Notes under the pieces: model-generated
What the model was told of the DNA's origin: nothing
Seen by the model: the letters and a program-made list of their open reading frames with translations, nothing else
Database searches by the model: none
Made by a program: the position numbers and the translations under genes
Assembly: GCA_016709005.1 (NCBI GenBank)
Contig: JADJEU010000020.1
Coordinates: 310,001 to 374,000, forward strand
DNA from: Crocinitomicaceae bacterium
Lineage (GTDB): Bacteria; Bacteroidota; Bacteroidia; Flavobacteriales_D; Crocinitomicaceae
DNA length: 64,000 bases
Direction of reading: 5' to 3'
Part shown: positions 54,082 to 62,929 of the stretch, in pieces
Layout: each line of letters begins with the position of its first letter
How positions within the stretch are numbered: position 1 is the first letter of the stretch

Positions 54082-54894
54082 ATGCGCTACAGAATCATTA
54101 TACTCTTCCTTTCCCTTGGCCTCACAGCAAAGTCGCAGGTGCATCCGCAAATGGGCGCACGATCCCTGGCACTCGGAAATACCGGTCTTGCCCTCGAAGA
54201 TGTTTGGTCAGTTTACAACAACCCGGGCGCTTTTGCTTTGATGAAAGAAACGTCAATCGGTCTGGCTGCTGAAAACCGCTTTTTGTTAAAAGAACTTTCA
54301 AGTCAAGCACTGGCCTTTGGTTATCATACAGAAAAAAGCGGAAATTTTGGAATTCATTTTCAACAATACGGCTACAATTTGTATCGTGAAATGAACGGCG
54401 GTTTTACCTATGGAATGAAACTCTTTGATAATTTTTCTGCTGGTGTTTCTGTTAATTATCACGGTATTTTTCTGGCAGAGAATTATGGATCAAAAAGTAC
54501 GATGTCTGTAGGACTTGGTTTAATTTATGCTCCAACCAAAAATTTAAAAATTGGCATGCGTGCACAAAATGTTTCGCGTACAAAATTGACTGATTTTAAT
54601 GACGAACGGTTGCCAACCAATTTTGGATTAGGTCTCTTGTATCAAATCAGTAAAAAAGCACTCGTCACCTTAGAGGCCGAAAAAGATTTAATACATCCAA
54701 TCAATATCAAAGGCGGACTCGAAGTTCAGGCACATGAAATTTTTGCGGTGCGTTTAGGCGTGAACTCATATCCGTTCCTAACCAGTTTTGGATTTGGATT
54801 AAAATTGAAAAACTTCAAATTCGATGCTGCGGCCCAATGGCATACAGCTCTTGGTTTGAGTCCTTCATTTGGTCTTCATTATTCGTTTAAATGA
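54082..54894 (+). CDS. PorV/FadL-like outer-membrane beta-barrel
   Basis: 270 residues with a signal peptide (ends GLTAKSQ). The N-terminal mature sequence HPQMGARSLALGNTGLALEDVWSVYNNPGAFA is the PorV/PorQ/FadL-type plug start, and the rest alternates short amphipathic strands, ending in the aromatic strand GLHYSFK. PorV family members take part in T9SS cargo handling, PorQ in surface attachment; this protein cannot be assigned to either. It overlaps the next barrel gene by 4 bases. Confidence 0.75.
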   Translation: MRYRIIILFLSLGLTAKSQVHPQMGARSLALGNTGLALEDVWSVYNNPGAFALMKETSIGLAAENRFLLKELSSQALAFGYHTEKSGNFGIHFQQYGYNLYREMNGGFTYGMKLFDNFSAGVSVNYHGIFLAENYGSKSTMSVGLGLIYAPTKNLKIGMRAQNVSRTKLTDFNDERLPTNFGLGLLYQISKKALVTLEAEKDLIHPINIKGGLEVQAHEIFAVRLGVNSYPFLTSFGFGLKLKNFKFDAAAQWHTALGLSPSFGLHYSFK

Positions 54895-56969
54895 TGCGCA
54901 TTGTATTAGCTTTCACCGGACTCTTTTTTGCGCTGAATATCCACGCGCAAATTGATCAGGAAAGTCAAAAAATAATTGAACGCCGCATTGAATTTATTGG
55001 TGAAAATTTAGAAGATTCTGATTTGGATCTCACCGTTTTTTTAGAAGATTTTTATTTCTTTTTAGAAAATCCACTCAACCTGAACACCGCTACCAATGAA
55101 GAGCTTTTGCGTTTGCATCTCTTATCAGATGTACAAATTGCATCTATTCTCAATTACAAAAAAAAATACGGGCAATTTATTACGATCTATGAATTAGGTG
55201 CAATTCCAGAATTGGATCGTGAAGTGATTGACATGATGTTGCCTTTTGTCACCGTGCAACCTGTTGTCGTTGACAATTTCAAATGGAAATATGCCTTCAA
55301 ATATGGCAATCATGAAATACTCACGCGCTATGAACGAGTGCTCGAACAAAAAGCAGGCTACCTGGATTATCCGGACAGCGTTTTGGCAGAAAGTCCTAAC
55401 AAACAATATTTAGGCAGTCCTGATAAATTTTACGTGCGCTATCGCAATCAATACAAAGATCGCGTAAGCTGGGGTGTAACAGCAGAAAAAGATGCGGGTG
55501 AAGAATTTTTCAGAGGTACCCAATCACAAGGATTTGATTTTTACTCAGGACATATCTACGCAAAAAAAATCTGGATTTTTGATGCCGTTGCCCTGGGAGA
55601 TTATCAGGTAAAATTTGGTCAGGGCTTAACCATGTGGTCTGGTTTTGCAATGGGAAAAACACCCAATGTTTTTAGTGGACGAAGAAATGCGCAAACTCTT
55701 AGACCGTATACATCGGTCAATGAAAGCCTTTATTTACGCGGTGGAGCATTCACCTTAGGAACAGGCAAATTTCAATTCACAGGTTTTGCATCGTATAAAG
55801 CAGTGGATGCTAATGTCAATGCGGCCGATACACTTGAAGCAATCTTCGACGATAGTTTTTCATCGTTTCAAATTTCTGGTTATCACAGAACAGTTGGCGA
55901 ATTAGAAGATAAAAATAAAGTGCATGAATTTATTTCCGGTGGCGAATTTGCATACTCTGGTGAAAATTTTAGAATTGGTATTGCCGGCGTTTACACCAAT
56001 TACGATCTGCCCTTAAATGCATCGTTGAGCGTTGCCAATCAATACAAATTCAACAGCAGCTCACTATTTACCGGTGGAGTCAACTATAAAGTTTTCTATC
56101 GCAAAATGTCATTCTTTGGTGAAGTTTCCATGAGTGATAATTTCAAAGCAGGTACAATTAACGGCCTCGTTTGGCATGCTGATCCAAAATTAGATTTAAT
56201 GCTCATTCACCGTTATTATGACAAAGCTTTTCATTCTATTTATTCAGCTGGCTTTGGTGAGTCATCTGACAACACCGGTGAAAACGGAATTTATTTTGGA
56301 GCGCAACTGCGCGTCAACAAACGTATGAGTTTGAGTGCCTATTACGATCAGTTTAATTTCACGTATTTAAAATGGCTGACCGATGATTATTCTGCCGGAA
56401 GAGATTTTTTTGTACAGGCTGATTTTGTGCTTTCACGCTCTTCTAAATTTTACATCCGTTTTAAAAATAAAGTCACCGAGCGTAATAGCAAAGAAGATTT
56501 TCCAGGCTTAAATCAACAAACTGAATTAAAAAGAACTACAATCCGATTCAATTTTGATCAACGCATTAATTCGCAACTCTCCCTTCAATCACGTGTTGAA
56601 TGGGTTGATTTCAGATACGGTGATGAGCGCAGCAACGGTATTTTATTATTTCAGGATATAGAATATTCTTTCAAAAAAATTCCCTTAAAACTGTATACAC
56701 GTTATGCCATTTTTGATTCAGATGATTATGATTCACGTTTGTATGCGTATGAAAATGATTTGCTTTACGTGTTTAGCATTCCGTCTTATTATTACAAAGG
56801 CATTCGCACCTATTTTATGGCTAAGTGGGCTATTACTGATAAAATTGATTTGTGGGCGCGTTATGGTTTATGGTCTTATCAGAACGTAGATGATATTTCT
56901 TCAGGTTTGGAACAAATAGATGGCAAACGAAAATCTGACATCAAAATCCAACTTAAAATCCGCCTATAA
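54891..56969 (+). CDS. Helix-hairpin-helix protein fused to an outer-membrane barrel
   Basis: 692 residues with a signal peptide (ends ALNIHAQ). An HhH/ComEA-like domain at about residues 55-115 (NPLNLNTATNEELLRLHLLSD, ILNYKKKYGQFITIYELGAIP) is followed by a large beta-barrel region with at least 14-18 predicted strands and a C-terminal aromatic strand. HhH domains usually bind DNA without sequence preference. An outer-membrane barrel with an HhH plug could handle DNA or act only as a structural plug. It overlaps the PorV-like gene (ATGA), and the pair forms a clear operon. Confidence 0.8.
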   Translation: MMRIVLAFTGLFFALNIHAQIDQESQKIIERRIEFIGENLEDSDLDLTVFLEDFYFFLENPLNLNTATNEELLRLHLLSDVQIASILNYKKKYGQFITIYELGAIPELDREVIDMMLPFVTVQPVVVDNFKWKYAFKYGNHEILTRYERVLEQKAGYLDYPDSVLAESPNKQYLGSPDKFYVRYRNQYKDRVSWGVTAEKDAGEEFFRGTQSQGFDFYSGHIYAKKIWIFDAVALGDYQVKFGQGLTMWSGFAMGKTPNVFSGRRNAQTLRPYTSVNESLYLRGGAFTLGTGKFQFTGFASYKAVDANVNAADTLEAIFDDSFSSFQISGYHRTVGELEDKNKVHEFISGGEFAYSGENFRIGIAGVYTNYDLPLNASLSVANQYKFNSSSLFTGGVNYKVFYRKMSFFGEVSMSDNFKAGTINGLVWHADPKLDLMLIHRYYDKAFHSIYSAGFGESSDNTGENGIYFGAQLRVNKRMSLSAYYDQFNFTYLKWLTDDYSAGRDFFVQADFVLSRSSKFYIRFKNKVTERNSKEDFPGLNQQTELKRTTIRFNFDQRINSQLSLQSRVEWVDFRYGDERSNGILLFQDIEYSFKKIPLKLYTRYAIFDSDDYDSRLYAYENDLLYVFSIPSYYYKGIRTYFMAKWAITDKIDLWARYGLWSYQNVDDISSGLEQIDGKRKSDIKIQLKIRL

Positions 56970-56973
56970 TTGA

Positions 56974-57102
56974 ATGAACTTTAACCTTGCAGTATTACTT
57001 CCTCCCAAAACTGATTACAAAGATCTTTACGACGTCGGCAAATTTGACCTGACCTGGAAAATGGTTGTTTTCAATTCCGTTTTTTGGGAATTGTTACGTT
57101 AG
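56974..57102 (+). CDS. Sensor histidine kinase, N-terminal fragment
   Basis: 42 residues (MNFNLAVLLPPKTDYKDLYDVG...). It is the true start of the kinase gene. The frame breaks at the T6 run 57080-57085; one more T gives NSVFLGIVTLGYLLF, which continues into the next frame. A short cytoplasmic leader precedes the first helix. It starts 4 bases after the stop of the HhH-barrel gene. Confidence 0.7.
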   Translation: MNFNLAVLLPPKTDYKDLYDVGKFDLTWKMVVFNSVFWELLR

Positions 57103-58202
57103 GCTATTTACTATTTGAACCCAAGGCGGTAGGTGCAGCACTCTATGCGTGGATAATCTCCCTATTGCTCAACTTTGCGCTCGCTTATTTTAAAAAGTAT
57201 CGGCTCATTGGCGCCTTCTATGCAATCCACGGTTGTCTTTTTTTAGGGTACACACTCAACTTCATGCCCAATGTCATTCATGCCATTGAATTTTTTTGGA
57301 TGATTGTTTTTACGCTTTATACTTTTTTTGCCATCGGTAAAAAAGCCGGCTATCTTGCCCTCATTCTAAATTTCATTTCAGTCACCAATTATTTTTATTT
57401 CCATTTTCAAACCAACATTAAATTGCTTGCGCAGCATCTGGAAACCTATCAGGTAACGGCAACACTTGTAACCATTGGCGGTTCGTTTGCCATCATTGCT
57501 TATTTACTTCGTCAATTTAAAAACACCACGTCGTTTGCTGAAAAAAAATTCAAAGCTGCCAATGCTGAACTTGAAAACAGAAATCGGTTGGTTCAGGCAC
57601 AGAATGAAGAAAAAACAATCATGCTTAAAGAAATTCACCACCGCGTGAAAAACAATTTGCAGGTAATTACCAGTTTGCTTCGTTTGCAATCACGTGAAAT
57701 TGATGACGAAAAAACAAAAGCACAATTTCAGGATGCCGTTCAGCGCATCATTGCCATGTCACTCATTCATGAAAAAATGTATCAGAATGAAAATCTTTCT
57801 AAAATAGATTTGAAAGATTATTTGGACACCTTGGCCATTGACCTCATTAAAACATATGCTGATAATATTCACGTTACCCTGGACATCTCTTCCAAATTAG
57901 ATCGTCTTGGAAATAACACCTTGGTTCCTGTTGCACTAATCTTCAACGAACTTATTTCAAATTCACTTAAGCATGCTTTTCAAGATCGTGACCAGGGCAA
58001 AATTACCGTTGAACTTTTTCCGCGTGAAAAAAACATGTTCGAACTCATGTATAAAGATGATGGTATCTGGTCTGAGCCAAGCAAAGAAGGCAGCTTTGGA
58101 TTAGAACTTATTGAAACGCTCACTGAGCAGTTAGATGGAAAAGTTACACGCACCAACGAAAACGGCACGGTTTACCGCTTCGTTCTTAAGAATGTAGAAT
58201 AA
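57084..58202 (+). CDS. Sensor histidine kinase (HisKA_2 type), C-terminal fragment
   Basis: 372 residues. About six transmembrane helices (to residue 155) resemble a 7TM-like or MASE-type sensor region without a periplasmic ligand domain. A coiled-coil linker leads to the HisKA_2 dimerisation domain with the phospho-acceptor His in KEIHHRVKNNLQ, then the HATPase_c N box VALIFNELISNSLKHAF, DDGIW, and the G2-like GSFGLELIETL. The HisKA_2 class often phosphorylates receivers in general-stress pathways. No response regulator is adjacent. The gene continues the preceding fragment. Confidence 0.88.
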   Translation: MGIVTLGYLLFEPKAVGAALYAWIISLLLNFALAYFKKYRLIGAFYAIHGCLFLGYTLNFMPNVIHAIEFFWMIVFTLYTFFAIGKKAGYLALILNFISVTNYFYFHFQTNIKLLAQHLETYQVTATLVTIGGSFAIIAYLLRQFKNTTSFAEKKFKAANAELENRNRLVQAQNEEKTIMLKEIHHRVKNNLQVITSLLRLQSREIDDEKTKAQFQDAVQRIIAMSLIHEKMYQNENLSKIDLKDYLDTLAIDLIKTYADNIHVTLDISSKLDRLGNNTLVPVALIFNELISNSLKHAFQDRDQGKITVELFPREKNMFELMYKDDGIWSEPSKEGSFGLELIETLTEQLDGKVTRTNENGTVYRFVLKNVE

Positions 58203-58327
58203 GCCCAGTCACCTGATAAACAGATCACTTGCAAAGACTTTAAGCAATTAAGATTCCAATTTCTGACAAAAATCAAGGCACTGCTTAGCTGATTTTTCAA
58301 TATCTTAGCTTTCAAATATAATTTCCT

Positions 58328-59299
58328 ATGTACCAATTTTTAAAAGTATCCATCTGCTCTTTGTTTTTTCTAAGCAATTTAGCGCAGGCTCAAGTCACAG
58401 GTTTTTTAAAAATTAACCACATGCTGGGCAACGATCCTTTTGCTTTGGATTATACCGTGCAAAATAATTTAAGCAATGACCTTCAGGTTACGCGTCTGCA
58501 ATATTATGTCAGCAAAATTTCGATTGTACATGACGGCAATCAGGTTACAGAAATGCATGACACCGTGCTTGCACTTGTCAACGCAGCAGATGGCCCTTAT
58601 ACCTTAATTGATCTGGGAACTTTAAACGCAACCAATGTAGAAGGTGTATTTTTACATGTCGGTGTTTACGCCCCGCTGAATAATGAAGATCCTGCACTAC
58701 AAGATGTCGGTTCACCGCTTGCACCACAATCACCATCCATGCACTGGGGCTGGGCTTCAGGGTATCGCTTTGTAGCATTTGAAGGTAAAGGCGGAACTGG
58801 TTTTACACAAACATTTCAAATTCACGTCATCGGCAATGAAAATTATTTCAAAACCGGGGTTGTTCCTGCTTCAACGAATCTAAGCAATGATTCGCTTTAC
58901 ATTAACCTCAACGCAAATTATATTGAAGCCGTAAGAGACATTAATGTTTCCAACGGCCTTATGGCACATGGCAGCGCTGGTGATGCTAAAGTGTGCATTC
59001 TAAATTTCAATAACACTGTTTTTGGTCAAACCTTTGTGAGTGTAGCAGAAAATGAAATTGAAAATACATTTCAGGTCTACCCAAATCCAACTTCAAATCG
59101 CGCTATCACAGTCAGTTCTTTAAATTCAGACGCACCGTTTGATTTGAAAATTTATAATGCACTTGGAAAACTTATAGCAAGCTACTCCAATTTAAGCGGA
59201 CCTCAATTTGAAATTAGTTTACCTGAAAAAGGTATTTATTTTGTCCAGGTATCGGTTCAAGGCCAGCAGCCTGTTACTAAAAAAATCAGTTCGCTCTAA
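58328..59299 (+). CDS. MbnP-like copper-binding protein with T9SS sorting domain
   Basis: 323 residues with a signal peptide (ends NLAQA). The middle part (about 23-235) has the MbnP signature pattern: an N-terminal KINHMLGNDPF, a RLQYYVSKISI segment, a VFLHVGV segment and the conserved tryptophan motif MHWGWASGYRF (Trp140, Trp142). In methanotrophs MbnP binds copper after its partner MbnH oxidises a tryptophan to kynurenine. The last 80 residues are a T9SS type A C-terminal domain (FQVYPNPTSNRAIT...IYNALGKLI...KGIYFVQV), so it should be exported to the surface. The next gene encodes the MbnH-like dihaem enzyme. Confidence 0.85.
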   Translation: MYQFLKVSICSLFFLSNLAQAQVTGFLKINHMLGNDPFALDYTVQNNLSNDLQVTRLQYYVSKISIVHDGNQVTEMHDTVLALVNAADGPYTLIDLGTLNATNVEGVFLHVGVYAPLNNEDPALQDVGSPLAPQSPSMHWGWASGYRFVAFEGKGGTGFTQTFQIHVIGNENYFKTGVVPASTNLSNDSLYINLNANYIEAVRDINVSNGLMAHGSAGDAKVCILNFNNTVFGQTFVSVAENEIENTFQVYPNPTSNRAITVSSLNSDAPFDLKIYNALGKLIASYSNLSGPQFEISLPEKGIYFVQVSVQGQQPVTKKISSL

Positions 59300-59305
59300 A
59301 AATTT

Positions 59306-60391
59306 ATGCACCTCGCAAAATCAGCTTTCATCGGTCTGATTGCATTAAGCCTTTTTTCGTGCAGAAAAGATGAGGCAGAAATTGTTGCGTATGATCCAAC
59401 CCCCTACACGCTTCAATATGTGAATAACACCTTGCCAATTCCTGATTTACCAACTGACAATCCGCTAACCGTTGCCAAGGTAGAACTTGGCCGAATGCTT
59501 TTTTACGAAACACAATTGTCATTGGATAATTCTATCAGTTGTGCAAGTTGTCACGTTCAGGAAGATGGATTTTCAGATAAGCATACCCTTTCTTTTGGAG
59601 TAGATCAAACACTTGGAAAAAGACAAGCCATGCCCGTTTTTAATCTGGCCTGGCACAGTAATGGTTTCTTTTGGGATGGCCGTGCTGAGTTGCTTCGTCA
59701 TCAATCGTTGCTGCCTATACAGGATGCCTTTGAAATGAAAGAAACACTTGCCAACGTTATTGCAAAACTGAAAAGTTCAGGCGATTACCGCAATCAATTT
59801 ATTCGTGCTTTTGGTTCTGGTGAAATCACCGCACTCAAAATATCGCTGGCGCTTGAAAACTTTATGATGTCCATTGTTTCAGATGATTCTAAATACGATC
59901 GTTATTTAAAAGGTCTGGTAACTTTAACAGAAAGTGAAGAGCGCGGCCGTCAACTCTTTTTTGCAGAATACAATCCATCCTTTCCCTCAGAAACCGGTGC
60001 TGATTGTGCGCACTGTCATGCAGGTAATAATTTTGAAAATGATCTGTACATGAACAACGGGTTGGATACTGAGGCTGAAATCGCAGACAACGGTCGTCAA
60101 AATGCAACCGGTGATCTGGCTGACAAAGGTAAATTTAAAGTGCCTTCACTTCGCAACATTGAGGTAACCGGTCCATACATGCACGACGGTCGTTTCACTA
60201 CGTTAGAAGAAGTGGTAGATCATTACAACGGCGGCATACAAAATTCCAATTCGGTAGATCCGGCAATATTATTTACAAGTTCAACTGGCCTCATGCTTGA
60301 TGCGCAAGAGAAAGCAGATCTTGTCAATTTTCTGAAAACGTTAACAGATTATACCTACCTCACCAATCCTGCCTACCAAAGTCCGTTCTGA
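59306..60391 (+). CDS. MbnH/MauG-like dihaem cytochrome c lipoprotein
   Basis: 361 residues. Lipoprotein signal with lipobox LFSC (Cys19). Two haem c motifs, CASCH (Cys79-His83) and CAHCH (Cys234-His238), lie in the dihaem peroxidase fold (NLAWHSNGFFWDGRAELLRHQ; VPSLRNIEVTGPYMHDGRF). This is the cytochrome-c-peroxidase/MauG/MbnH superfamily. Its position 6 bases after an MbnP-like gene favours an MbnH role: oxidative modification of Trp in the partner, giving a copper site. It is anchored on the periplasmic side and would meet MbnP before T9SS export. Haem axial ligands were not traced residue by residue. Confidence 0.88.
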   Translation: MHLAKSAFIGLIALSLFSCRKDEAEIVAYDPTPYTLQYVNNTLPIPDLPTDNPLTVAKVELGRMLFYETQLSLDNSISCASCHVQEDGFSDKHTLSFGVDQTLGKRQAMPVFNLAWHSNGFFWDGRAELLRHQSLLPIQDAFEMKETLANVIAKLKSSGDYRNQFIRAFGSGEITALKISLALENFMMSIVSDDSKYDRYLKGLVTLTESEERGRQLFFAEYNPSFPSETGADCAHCHAGNNFENDLYMNNGLDTEAEIADNGRQNATGDLADKGKFKVPSLRNIEVTGPYMHDGRFTTLEEVVDHYNGGIQNSNSVDPAILFTSSTGLMLDAQEKADLVNFLKTLTDYTYLTNPAYQSPF

Positions 60392-60609
60392 TTTTTTCTT
60401 TTGGCTGCGGTCACCTTGCTTTTCATTTCAGGTTTGTTTCAGTACAGGGTTTTCATAGCACTTTGCAAGCGCTTCTTTTAGTCGCATTGCAAAGCACATT
60501 CAAACAACCTGTCCTTTCAGCAAAGCCTTTCATTTCAATCAAGCGCAGAAAGTCATAAAAGATTCAGTCAGCAAGGCTCTTCTTTCATGAAAAAGAATAT
60601 TTTTATAGA
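60392..60609. other. Intergenic region before the TPR-SpoIIE gene
   Basis: 218 bases with no gene. An 8-bp inverted repeat CTTTGCAA/TTGCAAAG (60461-60468, 60487-60494) with an 18-base spacer is the main structure; several CTTTCATTTC-like words repeat. No promoter consensus was found that I would trust. Confidence 0.5.
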
Positions 60610-62742
60610 ATGAAACTGTTTAAACCACTGCTTTTCGTCAATTTACTTTCTCCGCTTTTTGTGTTTTCGCAAAACAATGAAAGTATTGATTCACTTATTC
60701 AGGTTTACGAAAAAAGTACAGATGATACCGAAAAATTTAAAGCAGCACTTCATGCAGCATCGCTTTTAAATCTGGAACTGGAAACCGAGAAAGCAACAGA
60801 CTATTTGCAAAAGGCCAATCAATATCTGGACAGTACAAAACTTTATCAGTACGCTTATTACCTCCTCACTGAAGGAAATATTTTAGCAAATGAAAATTAT
60901 CCTGACAGTGCTGAACAAAAATATCTGTCTGCGCTCAGCATTTCAGAAAAGCTCAATGATGAATGCATGAATGTTGCCAGTCATGCTGCACTTGGAACAC
61001 TTTACAGTTACCAATCCAAAGTCTATTTATCAAACTCCTATTGGTTCAATTGTATTCCCTATTATCAAAAAACAAATGATCTCGCAGGTCTGCAAACCGC
61101 ATATAATGAAATTGGGTTTAACTATTCCATCTATGATGAGTATGACTTATCTAACGTATATTATCTGCTCCTATATGATTTGGCCGCTGAGCGCAATGAC
61201 ATTGAAGGCATGTCAACCGCATTAATCAACTCAGGCTATTCGCATGAAATGTTGGGTGAATATGATAAAGCACTCGATCAATACCGCAAATCTGTGCCGC
61301 TGCATCAGGCCATGGGCATTGAAGAATACGTGGCGTATAGTTATGTGCTTATGGGAACCGTTTTTGCAAAAACGGATCAAATCGACAGCGCCTTTTACTA
61401 CCTCGGTCTATCCAACGAAATTCTTGTAGAAAAAGATGACAAGTACGGACTATCTTACGTGCATTACGGTTATTCGCTCCTCTATGAAAAAACAGGCGAT
61501 CTTCAAAAAAGTGAATCCCATGCCCGCGAGGGATTGCGTTTTTCACAAGAATCATTCTTTATCGCCAATGAAATTAAAGTGCTCGATCAGCTTCATAAAA
61601 TATGCTATAAACAAAAAAAATATCAACCCGCTTATGAAAGCTATCAGCAATTTATTTACTTAAGAGACAGTCTCAAAAACCCATTAAACTCGCGCGAAAT
61701 TGCAGGCCTGGAGTATAAGTATGAATACCAAAATCTGCATTTGGCAGATAGCCTTAAATTTCAGGAAGAACAGCACATTGCGCAAATCCAGCACAAAGAA
61801 GAATTGCGCCGCTATTGGATTTATGCCATCGCCGGAATCACATTGCTTTCTTTGCTTTTAATTTTTATGGTAGCCATGATTCGAAACGCAAAAATCCGCA
61901 AATTAAAAAATCAGGAACTGAGTGAAAAGAATGAAGAAATTGCCAAACAAAAAATGGAAGTTGAAACAGCACACTTTGAATTAAAAATAAAAAATCAAGA
62001 AGTGCTGGATTCCATTACGTACGCAAAACGCATTCAATCTGCAATTCTTCCACCAGCAAAAATTGTGAAAGAATATTTGCAACAATCCTTTATTCTCTAT
62101 CTTCCAAAAGACATTGTTGCAGGTGATTTTTATTGGCTTGAACAAAAAAACTCCAAAACACTTTTTGCGGTTGCTGACTGCACGGGTCACGGTGTTCCCG
62201 GCGCAATGGTAAGTGTGGTTTGCAACAACGGCTTAAACCGGTCTGTGCGCGAACACGGCTTAACCGATCCGGGAAAAATTCTGGACAAAACACGTGAAAT
62301 TGTCATTCAGGAATTTGAAAAATCAGAAGAAGTTGTAAAAGACGGAATGGACATTGCTCTCTGTTCATTGGATGGAAATGTGTTGCAATATGCAGGCGCC
62401 AATAACCCGCTTTGGATTATCCGCAAAGGTGCTCAAGAAGTAGAAGAAATAAAGGCCGATAAACAACCCATTGGTAAATATGCCAGCGAGAAATCATTCA
62501 CCACACACACAGTACAGCTGCATGCCGGCGATACCATTTATATTTTTTCAGACGGTTTCACCGATCAATTTGGTGGAGAAAAGAAAAAGAAATACAAAGC
62601 CGCCAATCTCAAAAAAATGCTACTCTCTATTCAGCAATATTCCATGGATGAACAAAAAAATCGGGTTGCTGAAAATTTTGAAACCTGGAAAGGTTCTATT
62701 GAACAGCTGGATGATGTTTGTTTGATTGGGGTAAGATTTTAA
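60610..62742 (+). CDS. TPR sensor with SpoIIE-type PP2C phosphatase
   Basis: 710 residues with a signal peptide (ends LFVFSQ). Periplasmic TPR repeats cover about residues 30-380. One transmembrane helix (WIYAIAGITLLSLLLIFMVAMI, about 397-420) is followed by a coiled coil (KNQELSEKNEEIAKQKMEVE) and the SpoIIE phosphatase domain (about 475-710) with GDFYWLE, VADCTGHGVPGAM, DGMDIALCSL, FSDGFTDQFGG and DDVCLIG. It is the TPR-sensor counterpart of the propeller-SpoIIE gene at 5479-8741: linkers and phosphatase motifs match closely. The frame is intact here, which shows what the split gene should look like. Confidence 0.93.
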   Translation: MKLFKPLLFVNLLSPLFVFSQNNESIDSLIQVYEKSTDDTEKFKAALHAASLLNLELETEKATDYLQKANQYLDSTKLYQYAYYLLTEGNILANENYPDSAEQKYLSALSISEKLNDECMNVASHAALGTLYSYQSKVYLSNSYWFNCIPYYQKTNDLAGLQTAYNEIGFNYSIYDEYDLSNVYYLLLYDLAAERNDIEGMSTALINSGYSHEMLGEYDKALDQYRKSVPLHQAMGIEEYVAYSYVLMGTVFAKTDQIDSAFYYLGLSNEILVEKDDKYGLSYVHYGYSLLYEKTGDLQKSESHAREGLRFSQESFFIANEIKVLDQLHKICYKQKKYQPAYESYQQFIYLRDSLKNPLNSREIAGLEYKYEYQNLHLADSLKFQEEQHIAQIQHKEELRRYWIYAIAGITLLSLLLIFMVAMIRNAKIRKLKNQELSEKNEEIAKQKMEVETAHFELKIKNQEVLDSITYAKRIQSAILPPAKIVKEYLQQSFILYLPKDIVAGDFYWLEQKNSKTLFAVADCTGHGVPGAMVSVVCNNGLNRSVREHGLTDPGKILDKTREIVIQEFEKSEEVVKDGMDIALCSLDGNVLQYAGANNPLWIIRKGAQEVEEIKADKQPIGKYASEKSFTTHTVQLHAGDTIYIFSDGFTDQFGGEKKKKYKAANLKKMLLSIQQYSMDEQKNRVAENFETWKGSIEQLDDVCLIGVRF

Positions 62743-62796
62743 CTTACTCAGTCTGGATATAAATTCCATTTGTAAAGTTTACTACGCAGATTTTTC

Positions 62797-62906
62797 ACCG
62801 CAAAGGCGCTAAGGTCGCAGAGCTTATTTGCAAAAATGATTCGTTAGGAGCAGATGCTATAAAACGAATCCACTATTTTTCTCTGCGCACTTTGCGCCTC
62901 TGCGGT
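62797..62906. repeat. Imperfect 26-bp inverted repeat (MITE-like or REP-like)
   Basis: The arms ACCGCAAAGGCGCTAAGGTC... (62797-62822) and the reverse complement of 62881-62906 agree at 22 of 26 positions. A 58-base spacer separates them. The CGCAGAG/CTCTGCG core recurs near 47705-47750. It lies 23 bases upstream of the LOG-family start and could fold as a long hairpin. Confidence 0.6.
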
Positions 62907-62929
62907 AAATTTTATTCTAATTTCGCGTC

